From Stutzerimonas stutzeri (GTDB taxonomy: Bacteria > Pseudomonadota > Gammaproteobacteria > Pseudomonadales > Pseudomonadaceae): a stretch of 64,000 nt of DNA. A model generated the notes under the pieces. The model had not been told where the DNA came from. It saw only the letters and a list, made by a program, of their open reading frames with translations, and ran no database searches. A program made the translations under genes and the position numbers. The stretch's first letter is position 1; each line of letters starts with the position of its first letter. Positions 43,525-52,399 of this stretch are shown here, piece by piece. The stretch spans positions 1 to 64,000 of the forward strand of contig NZ_JYHV01000014.1 of NCBI RefSeq assembly GCF_000952685.1, written 5' to 3'.

Positions 43525-43947
43525 GTGGAGCCGGAATCCATCGTTTACGGCAGCATCCGCGACTGGCCCTCGGCCGATGTCGAGCAATGCCGGCTGCGCC
43601 GTACGGTCAATCGCCGTGCACTGAACAGTCTGCCGCAAGGCGAGGGTTGGCCCTTCATCGGCCGTGAGATGTTCTCCTGCTGTGCCGGCGATGGGTTGTA
43701 TCAGACGCAGGTGATTCATTTCGGCGCCAGCTACCGCGCAGTCGAATACGAATGGGCGCTGTGGGTGCGCAACTTCGAAGCCCTGCTCGACGAGCTCTAC
43801 TGGACCAGTGCGGTGGTCCATCTGGAAACCGAGCTCAACGGCACGCACACGTTTCGCTGGGAAACCGAAAGCGGTTCGCACAGCCCGCATCAGCGTGATC
43901 TGCGCATGCGCTGCGCCTGGGAGCGTGACGGCGGCGTGCTGGGTTGA
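43525..43947 (+). CDS. Conserved-looking hypothetical protein
   Basis: 140 residues, GTG start with GGAG 7 nt upstream. No family recognised. It is rich in Trp and Glu, has no signal peptide and no membrane helix. Two cysteines stand together in MFSCCAGDG (about residue 51-57). A patterned segment (YQTQVIHFGASYRAVEYEWALWVRNFEALLDELYW, about 59-93) suggests a mixed alpha/beta fold. Coding potential looks real: codon use matches neighbours and the spacing to yheU (3 nt between convergent stops) is compact. Function not assigned. Confidence 0.7.
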   Translation: MEPESIVYGSIRDWPSADVEQCRLRRTVNRRALNSLPQGEGWPFIGREMFSCCAGDGLYQTQVIHFGASYRAVEYEWALWVRNFEALLDELYWTSAVVHLETELNGTHTFRWETESGSHSPHQRDLRMRCAWERDGGVLG

Positions 43948-43950
43948 GGC

Positions 43951-44181
43951 TCAGTCCAGCAGCCATTCCTTCGGCACGTCGCGCCTGAGCGCCAGCTGAC
44001 ATTGCTGGTGATCCGCATCGAAGACGATTACCGCCGTACCCTTGCTCAACGCCTGACGTACCCGTTCGACACGGGTTTGCAGCGGCGTCTCGTCGCCGTT
44101 GTCGGTGCCCTCGCGAGTCACGAAATCCTCGATAAGGCGGGTGAGGGTATCGGGTTCGAGCTGGTCATGGGGAATGAGCAT
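43951..44181 (-). CDS. YheU family protein (UPF0270)
   Basis: 76 residues. Starts MLIPHDQLEPDTLTRLIEDFVTREGTD, the UPF0270 signature, with the typical VRQALSKGTAVIVFDADHQQCQLAL segment in the second half. Function unknown in the family. The matching P. aeruginosa gene is PA3463. It begins 9 nt after the stop of the hybrid sensor kinase on the same strand and is probably co-transcribed with it. Weak Shine-Dalgarno. Confidence 0.92.
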   Translation of the reverse strand: MLIPHDQLEPDTLTRLIEDFVTREGTDNGDETPLQTRVERVRQALSKGTAVIVFDADHQQCQLALRRDVPKEWLLD

Positions 44182-44190
44182 GGAGTCGGC

Positions 44191-46950
44191 TCAGGTGGGA
44201 TGGTTGGGTTCGGTAATCGGGGAGCTTAAAAAGCGATCCAGACAAGCATACAGCTGCTCGGTGTCCAATGGCTTGCCGATGAAGTCGTCCATACCGGCCT
44301 CGCGGCCCTGCTCGCGATGATCGTCGAGGACATGCGCTGTGAGCGCAATGATTGGCACGGGTGCGAGACCCTGTTCAGCTTCAATGCGGCGAATCTGCCG
44401 GCTTGCCTCAAAGCCGTCGAGCTCCGGCATCTCGCAGTCCATCAGGATCAACTGCGCGGCGGAGGGATCATCGCGATAGGCCGTCACGGCACGGCGACCA
44501 TTCTCTGCGATCATCACTTCGTAGCCACGCTTGCGCAACAGGCTGGTGACCACCATCTGACTGACCGGATTGTCTTCGGCAACGAGAATGCGTGAACGTG
44601 ATGTCGCCGCGTTGTGGTCTAGCCTGGCCGCATCGACTGGTGTACGGCCCATCGGCTGATAGAGCCGATGTAGCGCATCACGCAGTGGGCCAAGCAAAAG
44701 CGGTAGTGGCAGATTGACCAGCCGCAGCGTTGGCGCCAGGACCAATGATTCGGTTTGCGGGGGGCACAGTAGCAGCACGCGCTGATTCGGCTGGAGCTGG
44801 TTGCTCAGCGATGCCAGCCAGTCCTGAGGCCTTCCGGGCCACGGCGACATCAGAACCAGCAAGGGTGTCGTGGCGTGATCGTCCAGGTAGCGCGGCAGTC
44901 GTTGTGGCTCTTCGCAGCGCACCACCCGCATGCCCCAGCGCATCAGCAGATTACCCATGGCGTCGAGCGCATGGACGTCTTGAGAGGCCATCACCGCAGT
45001 ACGGCCTTCGAGCAGTGCGGTGAGCGGATCATGGTTGCCGCACGCGTCGTGCAGCGGAATGGAGAAACTGAAGCGGCTGCCCTGGCCCGGTGTGCTCTGG
45101 ACGTCAATCTGGCCGCCCATCATTTCCACCAGCTCCTTGCTGATCACGAGTCCCAGGCCACTGCCGCCGTAGCGGCGATTGGTACTGGAGTCGCCTTGGG
45201 CGAAGGAGACGAACAACTGTGCGAGCACCTCGGCGCGCATGCCGATGCCGCTATCGGTTACCGAGAAGGCCAGCCTCCGGGCATCGGCCGGCCCTTGAGT
45301 CGTGACTTCCAGCATGACGCAGCCGCGCTCGGTGAACTTCAGGGCATTGCTCAGCAGGTTCAGCAGCACCTGCTTGAGCCGGGTCGGATCGCCCCGTTGT
45401 CGCCGTGGCACGCCCGTCGCGAGGCTCACATGCAGGCGGAGCTCCTTTTCCAGGGCCTGGGCGGTGAACAGACTGATGGTCTCGGAAACCAGTGCTTCGA
45501 GGTCATATTCGATATCTTCCAGAACCAGTTTGCCGGCACCGATTCGGGCGTAGTCAAGGATGTCATTGATCACCGACATCAACGAGGCGCTGGAGCTGGA
45601 AATGGTGTCGAGATAGAAGCGCTGGTTACGGTCCAGCGAAGTTTCGCGCAGCAACTGAAGCATTCCGAGCACGCCGTTGAGCGGCGTGCGGATCTCATGG
45701 CTCATTTTCGCCAGGAAGCGGCTTTTGGCCTGGTTCTCGCTTTCCGCTCGCTCGGCAGCCTGGCGCGAGCGGAAACCTTCCTCCTTGAGCAGGTTGATAC
45801 GGTCGGCAAGGCCAATGGAAAGCGTGATCAGCTCAAACGCGATACCGACTTTGACGATCGACGAGCCGTACAGACCGAGCAGGTTGAAGCCCAAGGAGCC
45901 AGCCGTGACGATGACGAAGGTTATCAACAGCACACCCCACGCCAGGGTGTAGTAGAGGCCGTACCGAACACCACGGCGCCAGACGAACGCACCGGTTAGC
46001 AATAGGCCGATGGACGTGCTGATCACCATGACGCTGGCCAGAATGCTCCAGGTTTGCAGATCGAGGACCAATCCGGACAGCAGTGCGCCAAACGACACAA
46101 GGAATGCCACCAGCAACGCGAAATCGAGCCGTGGAAAATGCTCGCGAGTGTGTAGAAAGTGGCGACTGAACTGGATCGAGACCAGGCAGTGGCTGAGCAT
46201 CAGGGCATAAATGCCCAACGCGACAAAGCCGCCGTCATCGTTCAGCCATTTGACCAGCAGGCCATCGAAGCTCAGCGCAAACAGGCCCACGTTGAGGTTG
46301 TAGACCAGATACCAGAAATAGGCCGGCTCGCGCAGCGACACAAACAGGAACAGGTTGTAGCAGAACATCGCGAACAGCACGCCGTAGAAGGCGCCAACGA
46401 AGCCCATCGACTCTTCGGCCGCCGCCGCATTCGCAGCGTAGCTACTGAAATACAAGGGCACGTACAGCGTGCTGGTGCTTTGTACGCGCAGGAGCAGTGT
46501 CGAGTTGCCAGGTTCCAGGTCGATCGGAAACCAGAGATTACTGACTTTGACCGAGCGTTCGCTGAACGGTTGGCTGTCGCCTGACTCCTGTCGGCTTATA
46601 CGGCCGTCCGGATGGCGCACATACAGTTCGATGTGGTCGAGCAGTGGGTAGTTGATCTCGACGAAACCGCCGATGGCCTTGCTCAGCTGGTTGTCCAGGT
46701 CGACGCGAAACCACCATGTGTCGCTGTTCTTGCCCTTATTGACGTGCTTGTCGGTAACCGGCTCGAACGTCTTCTCCGGCAGGTCGAACACCTCGGTTAC
46801 GCCCAGTTCGGCGGCGGGGTCGCGCAGAAAATAGGTCCAGCTGCCCAGGGATTGACGGAAATCCTCCGAGTCCACCGGGACGGGAGCAAATGCCCAGCTC
46901 TGAACAGACAGGCAAAGGAGGAAGAAGGCCAGGCAAAGACGCGGCAACAT
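44191..46950 (-). CDS. 7TM-DISM hybrid sensor histidine kinase
   Basis: 919 residues. Signal peptide about 1-20. A periplasmic 7TMR-DISMED2 domain (about 30-165) precedes seven membrane helices of the 7TMR-DISM type (about 183-385). A short coiled coil leads to HisKA with phospho-acceptor His418 ([10 protein letters not shown]). HATPase_c has DSGIGM and GSGLGL motifs. A degenerate receiver-like domain (about 645-755) reads VLMSPWPG where the phospho-Asp should be. The C-terminal receiver has Asp838 ([11 protein letters not shown]) and Lys in FIGKPL. The arrangement resembles LadS/RetS-type sensors, but the position next to the NAGGN genes matches PA3462. The periplasmic ligand is unknown; DISMED2 domains bind glycans in characterised sensors. 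Confidence 0.92.
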   Translation of the reverse strand: MLPRLCLAFFLLCLSVQSWAFAPVPVDSEDFRQSLGSWTYFLRDPAAELGVTEVFDLPEKTFEPVTDKHVNKGKNSDTWWFRVDLDNQLSKAIGGFVEINYPLLDHIELYVRHPDGRISRQESGDSQPFSERSVKVSNLWFPIDLEPGNSTLLLRVQSTSTLYVPLYFSSYAANAAAAEESMGFVGAFYGVLFAMFCYNLFLFVSLREPAYFWYLVYNLNVGLFALSFDGLLVKWLNDDGGFVALGIYALMLSHCLVSIQFSRHFLHTREHFPRLDFALLVAFLVSFGALLSGLVLDLQTWSILASVMVISTSIGLLLTGAFVWRRGVRYGLYYTLAWGVLLITFVIVTAGSLGFNLLGLYGSSIVKVGIAFELITLSIGLADRINLLKEEGFRSRQAAERAESENQAKSRFLAKMSHEIRTPLNGVLGMLQLLRETSLDRNQRFYLDTISSSSASLMSVINDILDYARIGAGKLVLEDIEYDLEALVSETISLFTAQALEKELRLHVSLATGVPRRQRGDPTRLKQVLLNLLSNALKFTERGCVMLEVTTQGPADARRLAFSVTDSGIGMRAEVLAQLFVSFAQGDSSTNRRYGGSGLGLVISKELVEMMGGQIDVQSTPGQGSRFSFSIPLHDACGNHDPLTALLEGRTAVMASQDVHALDAMGNLLMRWGMRVVRCEEPQRLPRYLDDHATTPLLVLMSPWPGRPQDWLASLSNQLQPNQRVLLLCPPQTESLVLAPTLRLVNLPLPLLLGPLRDALHRLYQPMGRTPVDAARLDHNAATSRSRILVAEDNPVSQMVVTSLLRKRGYEVMIAENGRRAVTAYRDDPSAAQLILMDCEMPELDGFEASRQIRRIEAEQGLAPVPIIALTAHVLDDHREQGREAGMDDFIGKPLDTEQLYACLDRFLSSPITEPNHPT

Positions 46951-47160
46951 GTTGAGACCCGGAATCGTGCAAAAGTCGCAGGCGGATCAGGCGCGGTAGC
47001 CAGATCACGCGACTGCGCGCAGTTTTCAGTAACGCGAATGGCAAGCCAGGTTCGCCTGAGGCAATCCATATATTTCAGACACTTGCGACTTTGCCCGGAT
47101 CGAAGCCGCCTCGCAATCGGCAATTGCCTCAACTTGGCGGCGCATCATGAAACACGAAGC

Positions 47161-48360
47161 TCAATCGGACGAATCGTCAGATCGCTTGTCGAAGATCGAA
47201 TCGACTGGTGGCACGCGGGTGTCGTTCTCCATCTGAGCGTCGTGCTCGAGCTGATGACTGAAGTTTTCCAGGGAATCCTGGCCCGTGTGTGCGTCGCTGG
47301 CGAAGACTGGCGGACTGAGCAGGTAGCTGCAGACCAGGCGGCTCATCGCGGCAAGGCTGTCGATATGGGTGCGCTCATAGCCATGGGTTGCGTCGCAACC
47401 GAACGCGACCAGGGCGGTGCGGATATCGTGCCCGGCGGCGATCGCCGACTGGGCATCGCTGTGGTAGTAGCGGAACAGGTCGCGGCGCACCGGGATGTCG
47501 TGGCCTTCGGCCAACTTGATCAGGTGTCGCGACAGATGGAAATCGTATGGGCCGCCGGAATCCTGCATGGCAACCGTGACGGCGTGTTCACTGGATTCCT
47601 GGCCTTTGGCGGTCGGCGCGATATCGATGCCGACGAACTCGCTCACATCCCATGGCAGCGCGCCCGCTGCACCGGAGCCGGTTTCTTCGGTGATGGTGAA
47701 CAACGGGTGGCAGTCGATCGGCAGCTCCTGGCCGCTCTCGACCACGGCCTTCAGGGCCGCCAGCAGCGCAGCCACGCCAGCCTTGTCGTCCAGGTGACGG
47801 GCGCTGATGTAGCCGCTGTCGGTGAACTCCGGCATCGGATCGAACGCGACGAAGTCGCCGACGTGGACACCCAGCGCAACGGTGTCGGCACGGCAGGTAG
47901 TAAGGGCATCCAGGCGTAGCTCGACATGGTCCCAGCTGATCGGCATTTCATCGATTGCGGTATTGAACGCGTGCCCAGAGGCGAGCAACGGCAGCACGCT
48001 GCCGCGAATCACTCCGGTGTCGGTGAACACGCTGACGCGGCTGCCTTCGGCAAAACGGCTGGACCAGCAGCCGACCGGCGACAGCCCCAGTCGGCCGGTT
48101 TCGTGGATTTCACGAACGCTGGCGCCGATGGTATCCAGGTGCGCGGCGATCGCTCGATCGGGGCTGTCCCGACGGCCTTTCAGCGTTGCGCGGATCGTGC
48201 CGCGGCGGGTTAGCTCGAAGGGGATACCCAATTCCTTCAAGCGTTCGGCAACGTAACGCACGATGGTGTCGGTGAAGCCGGTAGGGCTGGGGATCGCCAG
48301 CGTTTCCAACAACACGCGTTGCAGGTAATTGAGATCGGGTTCGGGAAGCTTTGCAGTCAT
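47161..48360 (-). CDS. NAGGN-system M42 family peptidase
   Basis: A 399-residue metallopeptidase of the M42 type found with the osmolyte N-acetylglutaminylglutamine amide. Metal ligands are visible: His/Asp in IAAHLDTIGASV (about residue 70), Asp in SARHLDDKAGVAALLAALK (about 190), the Glu pair in TITEETGSGAAG (about 223), Asp in FVGIDIAPTAKGQ and the late His in DATHGYERTHID. The role in NAGGN metabolism (turnover or trimming) is assumed from constant gene linkage. The ATG at 48360 has AAGGATCG upstream; a longer frame start at 48453 is not supported. Third gene of asnO-ngg-M42. Confidence 0.93.
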   Translation of the reverse strand: MTAKLPEPDLNYLQRVLLETLAIPSPTGFTDTIVRYVAERLKELGIPFELTRRGTIRATLKGRRDSPDRAIAAHLDTIGASVREIHETGRLGLSPVGCWSSRFAEGSRVSVFTDTGVIRGSVLPLLASGHAFNTAIDEMPISWDHVELRLDALTTCRADTVALGVHVGDFVAFDPMPEFTDSGYISARHLDDKAGVAALLAALKAVVESGQELPIDCHPLFTITEETGSGAAGALPWDVSEFVGIDIAPTAKGQESSEHAVTVAMQDSGGPYDFHLSRHLIKLAEGHDIPVRRDLFRYYHSDAQSAIAAGHDIRTALVAFGCDATHGYERTHIDSLAAMSRLVCSYLLSPPVFASDAHTGQDSLENFSHQLEHDAQMENDTRVPPVDSIFDKRSDDSSD

Positions 48361-48471
48361 GATCGATCCTTGTGGGGCAATGGATGGATGCCGCCATGCG
48401 GTTGAATGAATGCGAGTGAGGCCTGTCACGAAGGAGGCGGCGATGGCCGCCAAGTCCTTACTGCCTTCTGT

Positions 48472-50214
48472 CTAGAGGGTGTTGTGGCTTAGCGGAAACA
48501 GCAAATCGATGAATCGCTCCGCGGTTGGCTGAGGGTGATGGTTGGCCAGACCGACACGCTCGTTGGCCTCGATGAATACATAGTCCGGTTGATCCGCAGC
48601 GGGCACCAGCAGGTCCAGCCCGACCACTGGGATGTCCAACGCCCGCGCCGCGCGAACGGCGGCGTCGATCAGTTCGGGGTGCAACTGGTCAGTGACGTCC
48701 TCGAGGATGCCACCGGTATGCAGGTTCGCCGTGCGACGCACCACGAGATGCTGCCCGCGCGGCAGGACGCTTTCGTAGTCGAAACCGGCATCTTCGATGC
48801 AACGCTGGGTTTCCTTGTCGAGCGGGATGCGGCTTTCGCCACTGGTGGCGGCCTGGCGGCGGCGGCTCTGGGCTTCGATCAGCTCACGGATGCTATGGCT
48901 GCCGTCGCCCACCACTTCGGCGGGGCGGCGGATGGCGGCCGCGACCACTTCGTAGCCGATAACCACGATGCGCAGATCGAGCCCCGCGTGGTAGCTCTCG
49001 ATCAGCACCCGTTGATCGAACTGTCGTGCCTGGGTAATCGCGTCCTCCAGATCCTCGACGTTGCGCAGGTCCACCGATACGCCGTGGCCCTGTTCGCCGT
49101 CGACCGGCTTGACCACCACGCTGCCGTGCTCCTCGAGAAACGCCGCGTTGCTTTCTGCCGACCCCGCCAGCTGCTGGGCCGGAAGCTTGAGCCCAGCCCT
49201 TGCCAGGGTACGGTGGGTGAGGCATTTGTCCTGGCACAGCGTCATGCTGACGGCAGAGGTCAGGTCAGACAGCGACTCGCGACAGCGCACCTTTCGCCCC
49301 CCCTGGGTGAGGGTGAACAGGCCGGCCTCGGCGTCATCGACACTGATCTCGATGCCACGCCGGCGTGCCTCGTCGACGATGATTCTGGCGTAGGGGTTCA
49401 GCTCCGCTTCCGGGCCGGGACCTAGAAACAAGGACTGGTTGAAGGTGTTCTTGCGCTTGACGGTGAAGGTTTGCAGGTCACGGAAGCCGAGCTTGGCGTA
49501 CAGCGCCTTGGCCTGCTTGTTGTCGTGCAACACCGACAGGTCCAGATATGCCAATCCCCGTCCCTTGTAGTGCTCGATCAGATGGCGAACCAGCGCCTCG
49601 CCCACGCCTGGGCGGGTACAACTGGGTGCGACCGCCAGGCACCAGAGACTGGAGCCATTCTCGGGATCGTTGAACGCCTTGTGGTGGTTGATGCCCATGA
49701 CGCTGCCGATGACTTGCCCGGAGTCGTCGTCCTCGGCCAGCCAGTACACCGGACCGCCCTGTTCACGCGGTGTGCACAGCTCAGGGTTGACCGGCAGCAT
49801 GCCGCGCGACTGGTACAGGCAGTTGATCGCGTTCCAGTCCGCTTCGCTCTGCGCGCGGCGGATCGCGAAACCACGGAAACTGCGGCGGGCGGGGCGGTAG
49901 TCGGTGAACCAGATACGCGAGGTGTCGGACGGGTCGAGAAACAGCTGCTGCGGCGCGTGGGCCAGCACCTGGTGCGGTGCCGCCACATACAGTGCGATGT
50001 CGCGTTCGCCGGCCTGCTCATGAAGCAGGTCGGCGGCCAGGTCCGCTGGGTCCGAATAGGTGTTGCCGATCAGGATCCGCCCCCAACCACAGTGCAGCGT
50101 GACGGGCGCCTGTGGCTCTTCCTGGCCGTCCTCGGCGAGGCGTTGCTGCAAGCGCTCATAGGTCGGCGTCTGGCCGCGTAACAGCCGCTGTCCGTAGGCT
50201 TGAGACTTCTGCAT
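48472..50214 (-). CDS. ngg: N-acetylglutaminylglutamine synthetase (GNAT + ATP-grasp)
   Basis: 580 residues. The GNAT acetyltransferase domain lies at about 110-270 (SLWCLAVAPSCTRPGVGEALVRHLIEHY as the acetyl-CoA loop). An ATP-grasp ligase domain lies at about 320-570 (VVVKPVDGEQGHGVSVDLRN, VLIESYHAGLDLRIVVIGYEVVAA, VVGLDLLV). It makes the alpha-acetylated Gln-Gln dipeptide precursor of NAGGN. Start ATG 50214 with AAGGAAAG upstream. The asnO-ngg gap (89 nt) contains a large nested hairpin. Named after the Sinorhizobium and Pseudomonas genes. Confidence 0.93.
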   Translation of the reverse strand: MQKSQAYGQRLLRGQTPTYERLQQRLAEDGQEEPQAPVTLHCGWGRILIGNTYSDPADLAADLLHEQAGERDIALYVAAPHQVLAHAPQQLFLDPSDTSRIWFTDYRPARRSFRGFAIRRAQSEADWNAINCLYQSRGMLPVNPELCTPREQGGPVYWLAEDDDSGQVIGSVMGINHHKAFNDPENGSSLWCLAVAPSCTRPGVGEALVRHLIEHYKGRGLAYLDLSVLHDNKQAKALYAKLGFRDLQTFTVKRKNTFNQSLFLGPGPEAELNPYARIIVDEARRRGIEISVDDAEAGLFTLTQGGRKVRCRESLSDLTSAVSMTLCQDKCLTHRTLARAGLKLPAQQLAGSAESNAAFLEEHGSVVVKPVDGEQGHGVSVDLRNVEDLEDAITQARQFDQRVLIESYHAGLDLRIVVIGYEVVAAAIRRPAEVVGDGSHSIRELIEAQSRRRQAATSGESRIPLDKETQRCIEDAGFDYESVLPRGQHLVVRRTANLHTGGILEDVTDQLHPELIDAAVRAARALDIPVVGLDLLVPAADQPDYVFIEANERVGLANHHPQPTAERFIDLLFPLSHNTL

Positions 50215-50234
50215 GGTGCTTTCCTTGAAGCTGC

Positions 50235-50294
50235 CGTGACGTCGCGCAACGCAGGCGAAACAATAAAAACCTGCACAGGACGCGCGCCGTCACG
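50235..50294 (-). repeat. Nested stem-loop in the asnO-ngg spacer
   Basis: An outer stem of 13 bp with one mismatch (CGTGACGTCGCGC at 50235-50247, GCGCGCCGTCACG at 50282-50294) encloses GCAGG (50251-50255) / CCTGC (50270-50274) with an A/T-rich 14-nt loop. On the transcript it ends just ahead of the ngg Shine-Dalgarno and starts 9 nt after the asnO stop. It may set relative amounts of the two proteins by RNA processing or attenuation. Confidence 0.65.
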
Positions 50295-50303
50295 ATTGGG
50301 AAT

Positions 50304-52076
50304 TTATAAGCCTTGCTCGGTCAACCATAGGTTGACTGCCGCCAGTTGCCACAGTTTCGATCCGCGTAGCGGAGTCAACTGACCCTCGGGATCGCTGAAC
50401 AGCTTTTCGAGCATCGCCGGGTTGTACAGGCCGCGATCCTGGCTCGGATCGGTCAGCAGCTCGCGCACCCAGTTCAGGGTTTCGCCCTGCAGATGCTTGA
50501 GCCCGGGCACCGGGAAATAGCCCTTCGGTCGATCGATTACGGCGGCTGGGATGACCTTGCGTGCCGCCTCCTTGAGCACATATTTGCCGCCGTCGGGCAG
50601 CTTGTACTTGGCAGGAATGCGCGCCGACAGCTCGGCGACGTTGTGATCGAGGAACGGCACCCGCGCCTCCAGGCCCCAGGCCATGGTCATGTTGTCGACG
50701 CGCTTGACCGGATCGTCCACCAGCATCACGGTGCTGTCGATCCGCAGGGCTTTGTCGACCGCGGCGTCGGCGCCCGGTTGTGCAAAGTGTTGGCGCACGA
50801 AATCGCCGGAGAAGTCGCCCTTGACCCATTTTTCCTGCATGGTCTCGGCGTATTCCTCGTAACTGCGATCGCGAAACGCTTCCAGATAGGCGGCGACCGG
50901 GTCCTGCGCGCCGTCGACCTGCGGATACCAGTGATAACCAGCGAACAGCTCATCGGCACCCTGGCCGCTCTGCACCACCTTGCAATGCTTGGAGACCTCA
51001 CGCGACAGTAAGTAGAAGGCGATGCAATCGTGGCTGACCATGGGCTCGCTCATCGCCTGGAAGGCGGCAGGCAGGCGTTCGAGAATCTCTTTCTCCTGGA
51101 TGCGCAGTTGATGATGGCGCGTCTGGTAATGCTCGGCGATCAGATCGGAATATTTGAATTCGTCGCCGCGCTCGCCGCCGGCATCCTCGAAGCCGATGGA
51201 GAATGTCAGCAGATTGTCCGCCGCGCCCGCCTCACGCAGCAGGCCGACCAGCAGGCTGGAGTCGACGCCACCGGACAGCAGCACACCGACGTCGACGGCG
51301 GCCCGCTGGCGAAGCGCCACGGACTGGCGCAATGTCGTCAGCGTCCGCTCCTGCCAGTCCTCGAAACTGTATTGCTGTTCCTCCTCCGTCGCGCCGAACT
51401 GCAACTGCCACCAGCGATGCTGGCTGGTTTTGCCAGTGGCATCGACGCGCATGAAGGTGCCCGGAGGCAGCTTCTCGATGCCGGCGATCAGCGTGTCCGG
51501 CGCCGGCACCACCGCGTGAAAACTCATGTAGTGGTTGAGCGCCACCGGATTCAGCACACCGGCGATATCGCCGCCTTTGAGCAATGCCGGCAAGGCGGAG
51601 GCGAAACGCAGGCGGTCGCCGGTTTTCGACAAATAGAGCGGCTTGATGCCCAGGCGGTCGCGGGCGATGAAGAGTTCTTGCTTGTCGCGTTGCCAGATGG
51701 CGAAGGCGAACATGCCATTGAGCCGCGGCAGCAGAGCGTCCCCCCAGGCATGGAAGCCCTTGAGCAGCACCTCGGTATCGCCTTCGGAAAAGAAGCTGTA
51801 ACCCAGCGCCTCGAGCTCGGCGCGCAATTCGGGGTAGTTGTAGATGGCGCCGTTGAAGACCATCGAAAGGCCCAGCGCCGAATCGATCATTGGTTGGCCA
51901 GACGCCTCGCACAGATCCATGATTTTCAGACGGCGATGGCCGAGCGCCAGAGGGCCCTGGCTGTTGAAACCGCACGCGTCGGGTCCACGTGACGTCAGGT
52001 GATGGGTGATACGTTCAACCGCGGCCAGATCGGCCGGTTGATTGTCGAAGCGAAGTTCGCCAGCTATGCCGCACAT
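50304..52076 (-). CDS. asnO: NAGGN amidotransferase (asparagine synthetase family)
   Basis: 590 residues. The N-terminal class II glutamine amidotransferase domain has nucleophile Cys2 (MCGIAGELRF), LALGHRRLKIMDL and MVFNGAIYNYPELR (about 1-200). The C-terminal ATP-PPase domain has the pyrophosphate loop VLLSGGVDSSLLVGL (about 258-272). It amidates the carboxyl end of N-acetyl-Gln-Gln to give the osmolyte NAGGN. Cys2 must be exposed by Met removal, so the ATG at 52076 (AAGGACCTT upstream) is the real start; an upstream extension is ruled out. First gene of the NAGGN operon, with two palindromes in its 5' region. Confidence 0.95.
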   Translation of the reverse strand: MCGIAGELRFDNQPADLAAVERITHHLTSRGPDACGFNSQGPLALGHRRLKIMDLCEASGQPMIDSALGLSMVFNGAIYNYPELRAELEALGYSFFSEGDTEVLLKGFHAWGDALLPRLNGMFAFAIWQRDKQELFIARDRLGIKPLYLSKTGDRLRFASALPALLKGGDIAGVLNPVALNHYMSFHAVVPAPDTLIAGIEKLPPGTFMRVDATGKTSQHRWWQLQFGATEEEQQYSFEDWQERTLTTLRQSVALRQRAAVDVGVLLSGGVDSSLLVGLLREAGAADNLLTFSIGFEDAGGERGDEFKYSDLIAEHYQTRHHQLRIQEKEILERLPAAFQAMSEPMVSHDCIAFYLLSREVSKHCKVVQSGQGADELFAGYHWYPQVDGAQDPVAAYLEAFRDRSYEEYAETMQEKWVKGDFSGDFVRQHFAQPGADAAVDKALRIDSTVMLVDDPVKRVDNMTMAWGLEARVPFLDHNVAELSARIPAKYKLPDGGKYVLKEAARKVIPAAVIDRPKGYFPVPGLKHLQGETLNWVRELLTDPSQDRGLYNPAMLEKLFSDPEGQLTPLRGSKLWQLAAVNLWLTEQGL

Positions 52077-52122
52077 AAGGTCCTTACCGGTTTTGCCGTT
52101 GGGGAGTGTGACTGACGCACGG

Positions 52123-52139
52123 AACCTGAAGTTCAGGTT
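52123..52139. promoter_or_regulatory. 17-bp palindrome before asnO
   Basis: AACCTGAA-G-TTCAGGTT, perfect 8-bp arms around one base, 47 bp upstream of the asnO ATG. The symmetry suggests a dimeric repressor or activator site, or a small leader hairpin. Regulator unknown. Confidence 0.5.
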
Positions 52140-52170
52140 TTCAGACCAGCGCGTACCGCTCTGGATCGCT

Positions 52171-52199
52171 GTCTGCAGCACAACAGGTGCGCTGCAGAC
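52171..52199. repeat. Inverted repeat before asnO
   Basis: GTCTGCAGC (52171-52179) and GCTGCAGAC (52191-52199), perfect 9-bp arms with an 11-bp spacer. No T tract on either strand. It could be an operator or part of the osmoregulated leader. Confidence 0.5.
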
Positions 52200-52399
52200 G
52201 CCGCCTGAATCGAGTTCTGTCCGGTCAGTTTGGCTTTACACCAAAACAAACAAATGCGGTGAGGTCAAACCCCGAAGCTTGCGCAAACCGCGGCTTAGGA
52301 GAGAAAAACATGCCGTGATGACAATCGATCAGGCCGAGACAGCGATGCCCGTTGCTCGCGATCCAGGCCCGTTTGCGCTTCGATGTCGCGGCGGTGCGA

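Larger units (their letters stand above)
52077..52399. other. Upstream region of the NAGGN operon
   Basis: About 320 bp between the lysR stop and asnO. It holds two inverted repeats (52123-52139 and 52171-52199, separate entries). No convincing terminator for lysR and no clear sigma-70 pair were found. The A/T-rich stretch around 52225-52265 is the best place for the asnO promoter. Confidence 0.5.
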
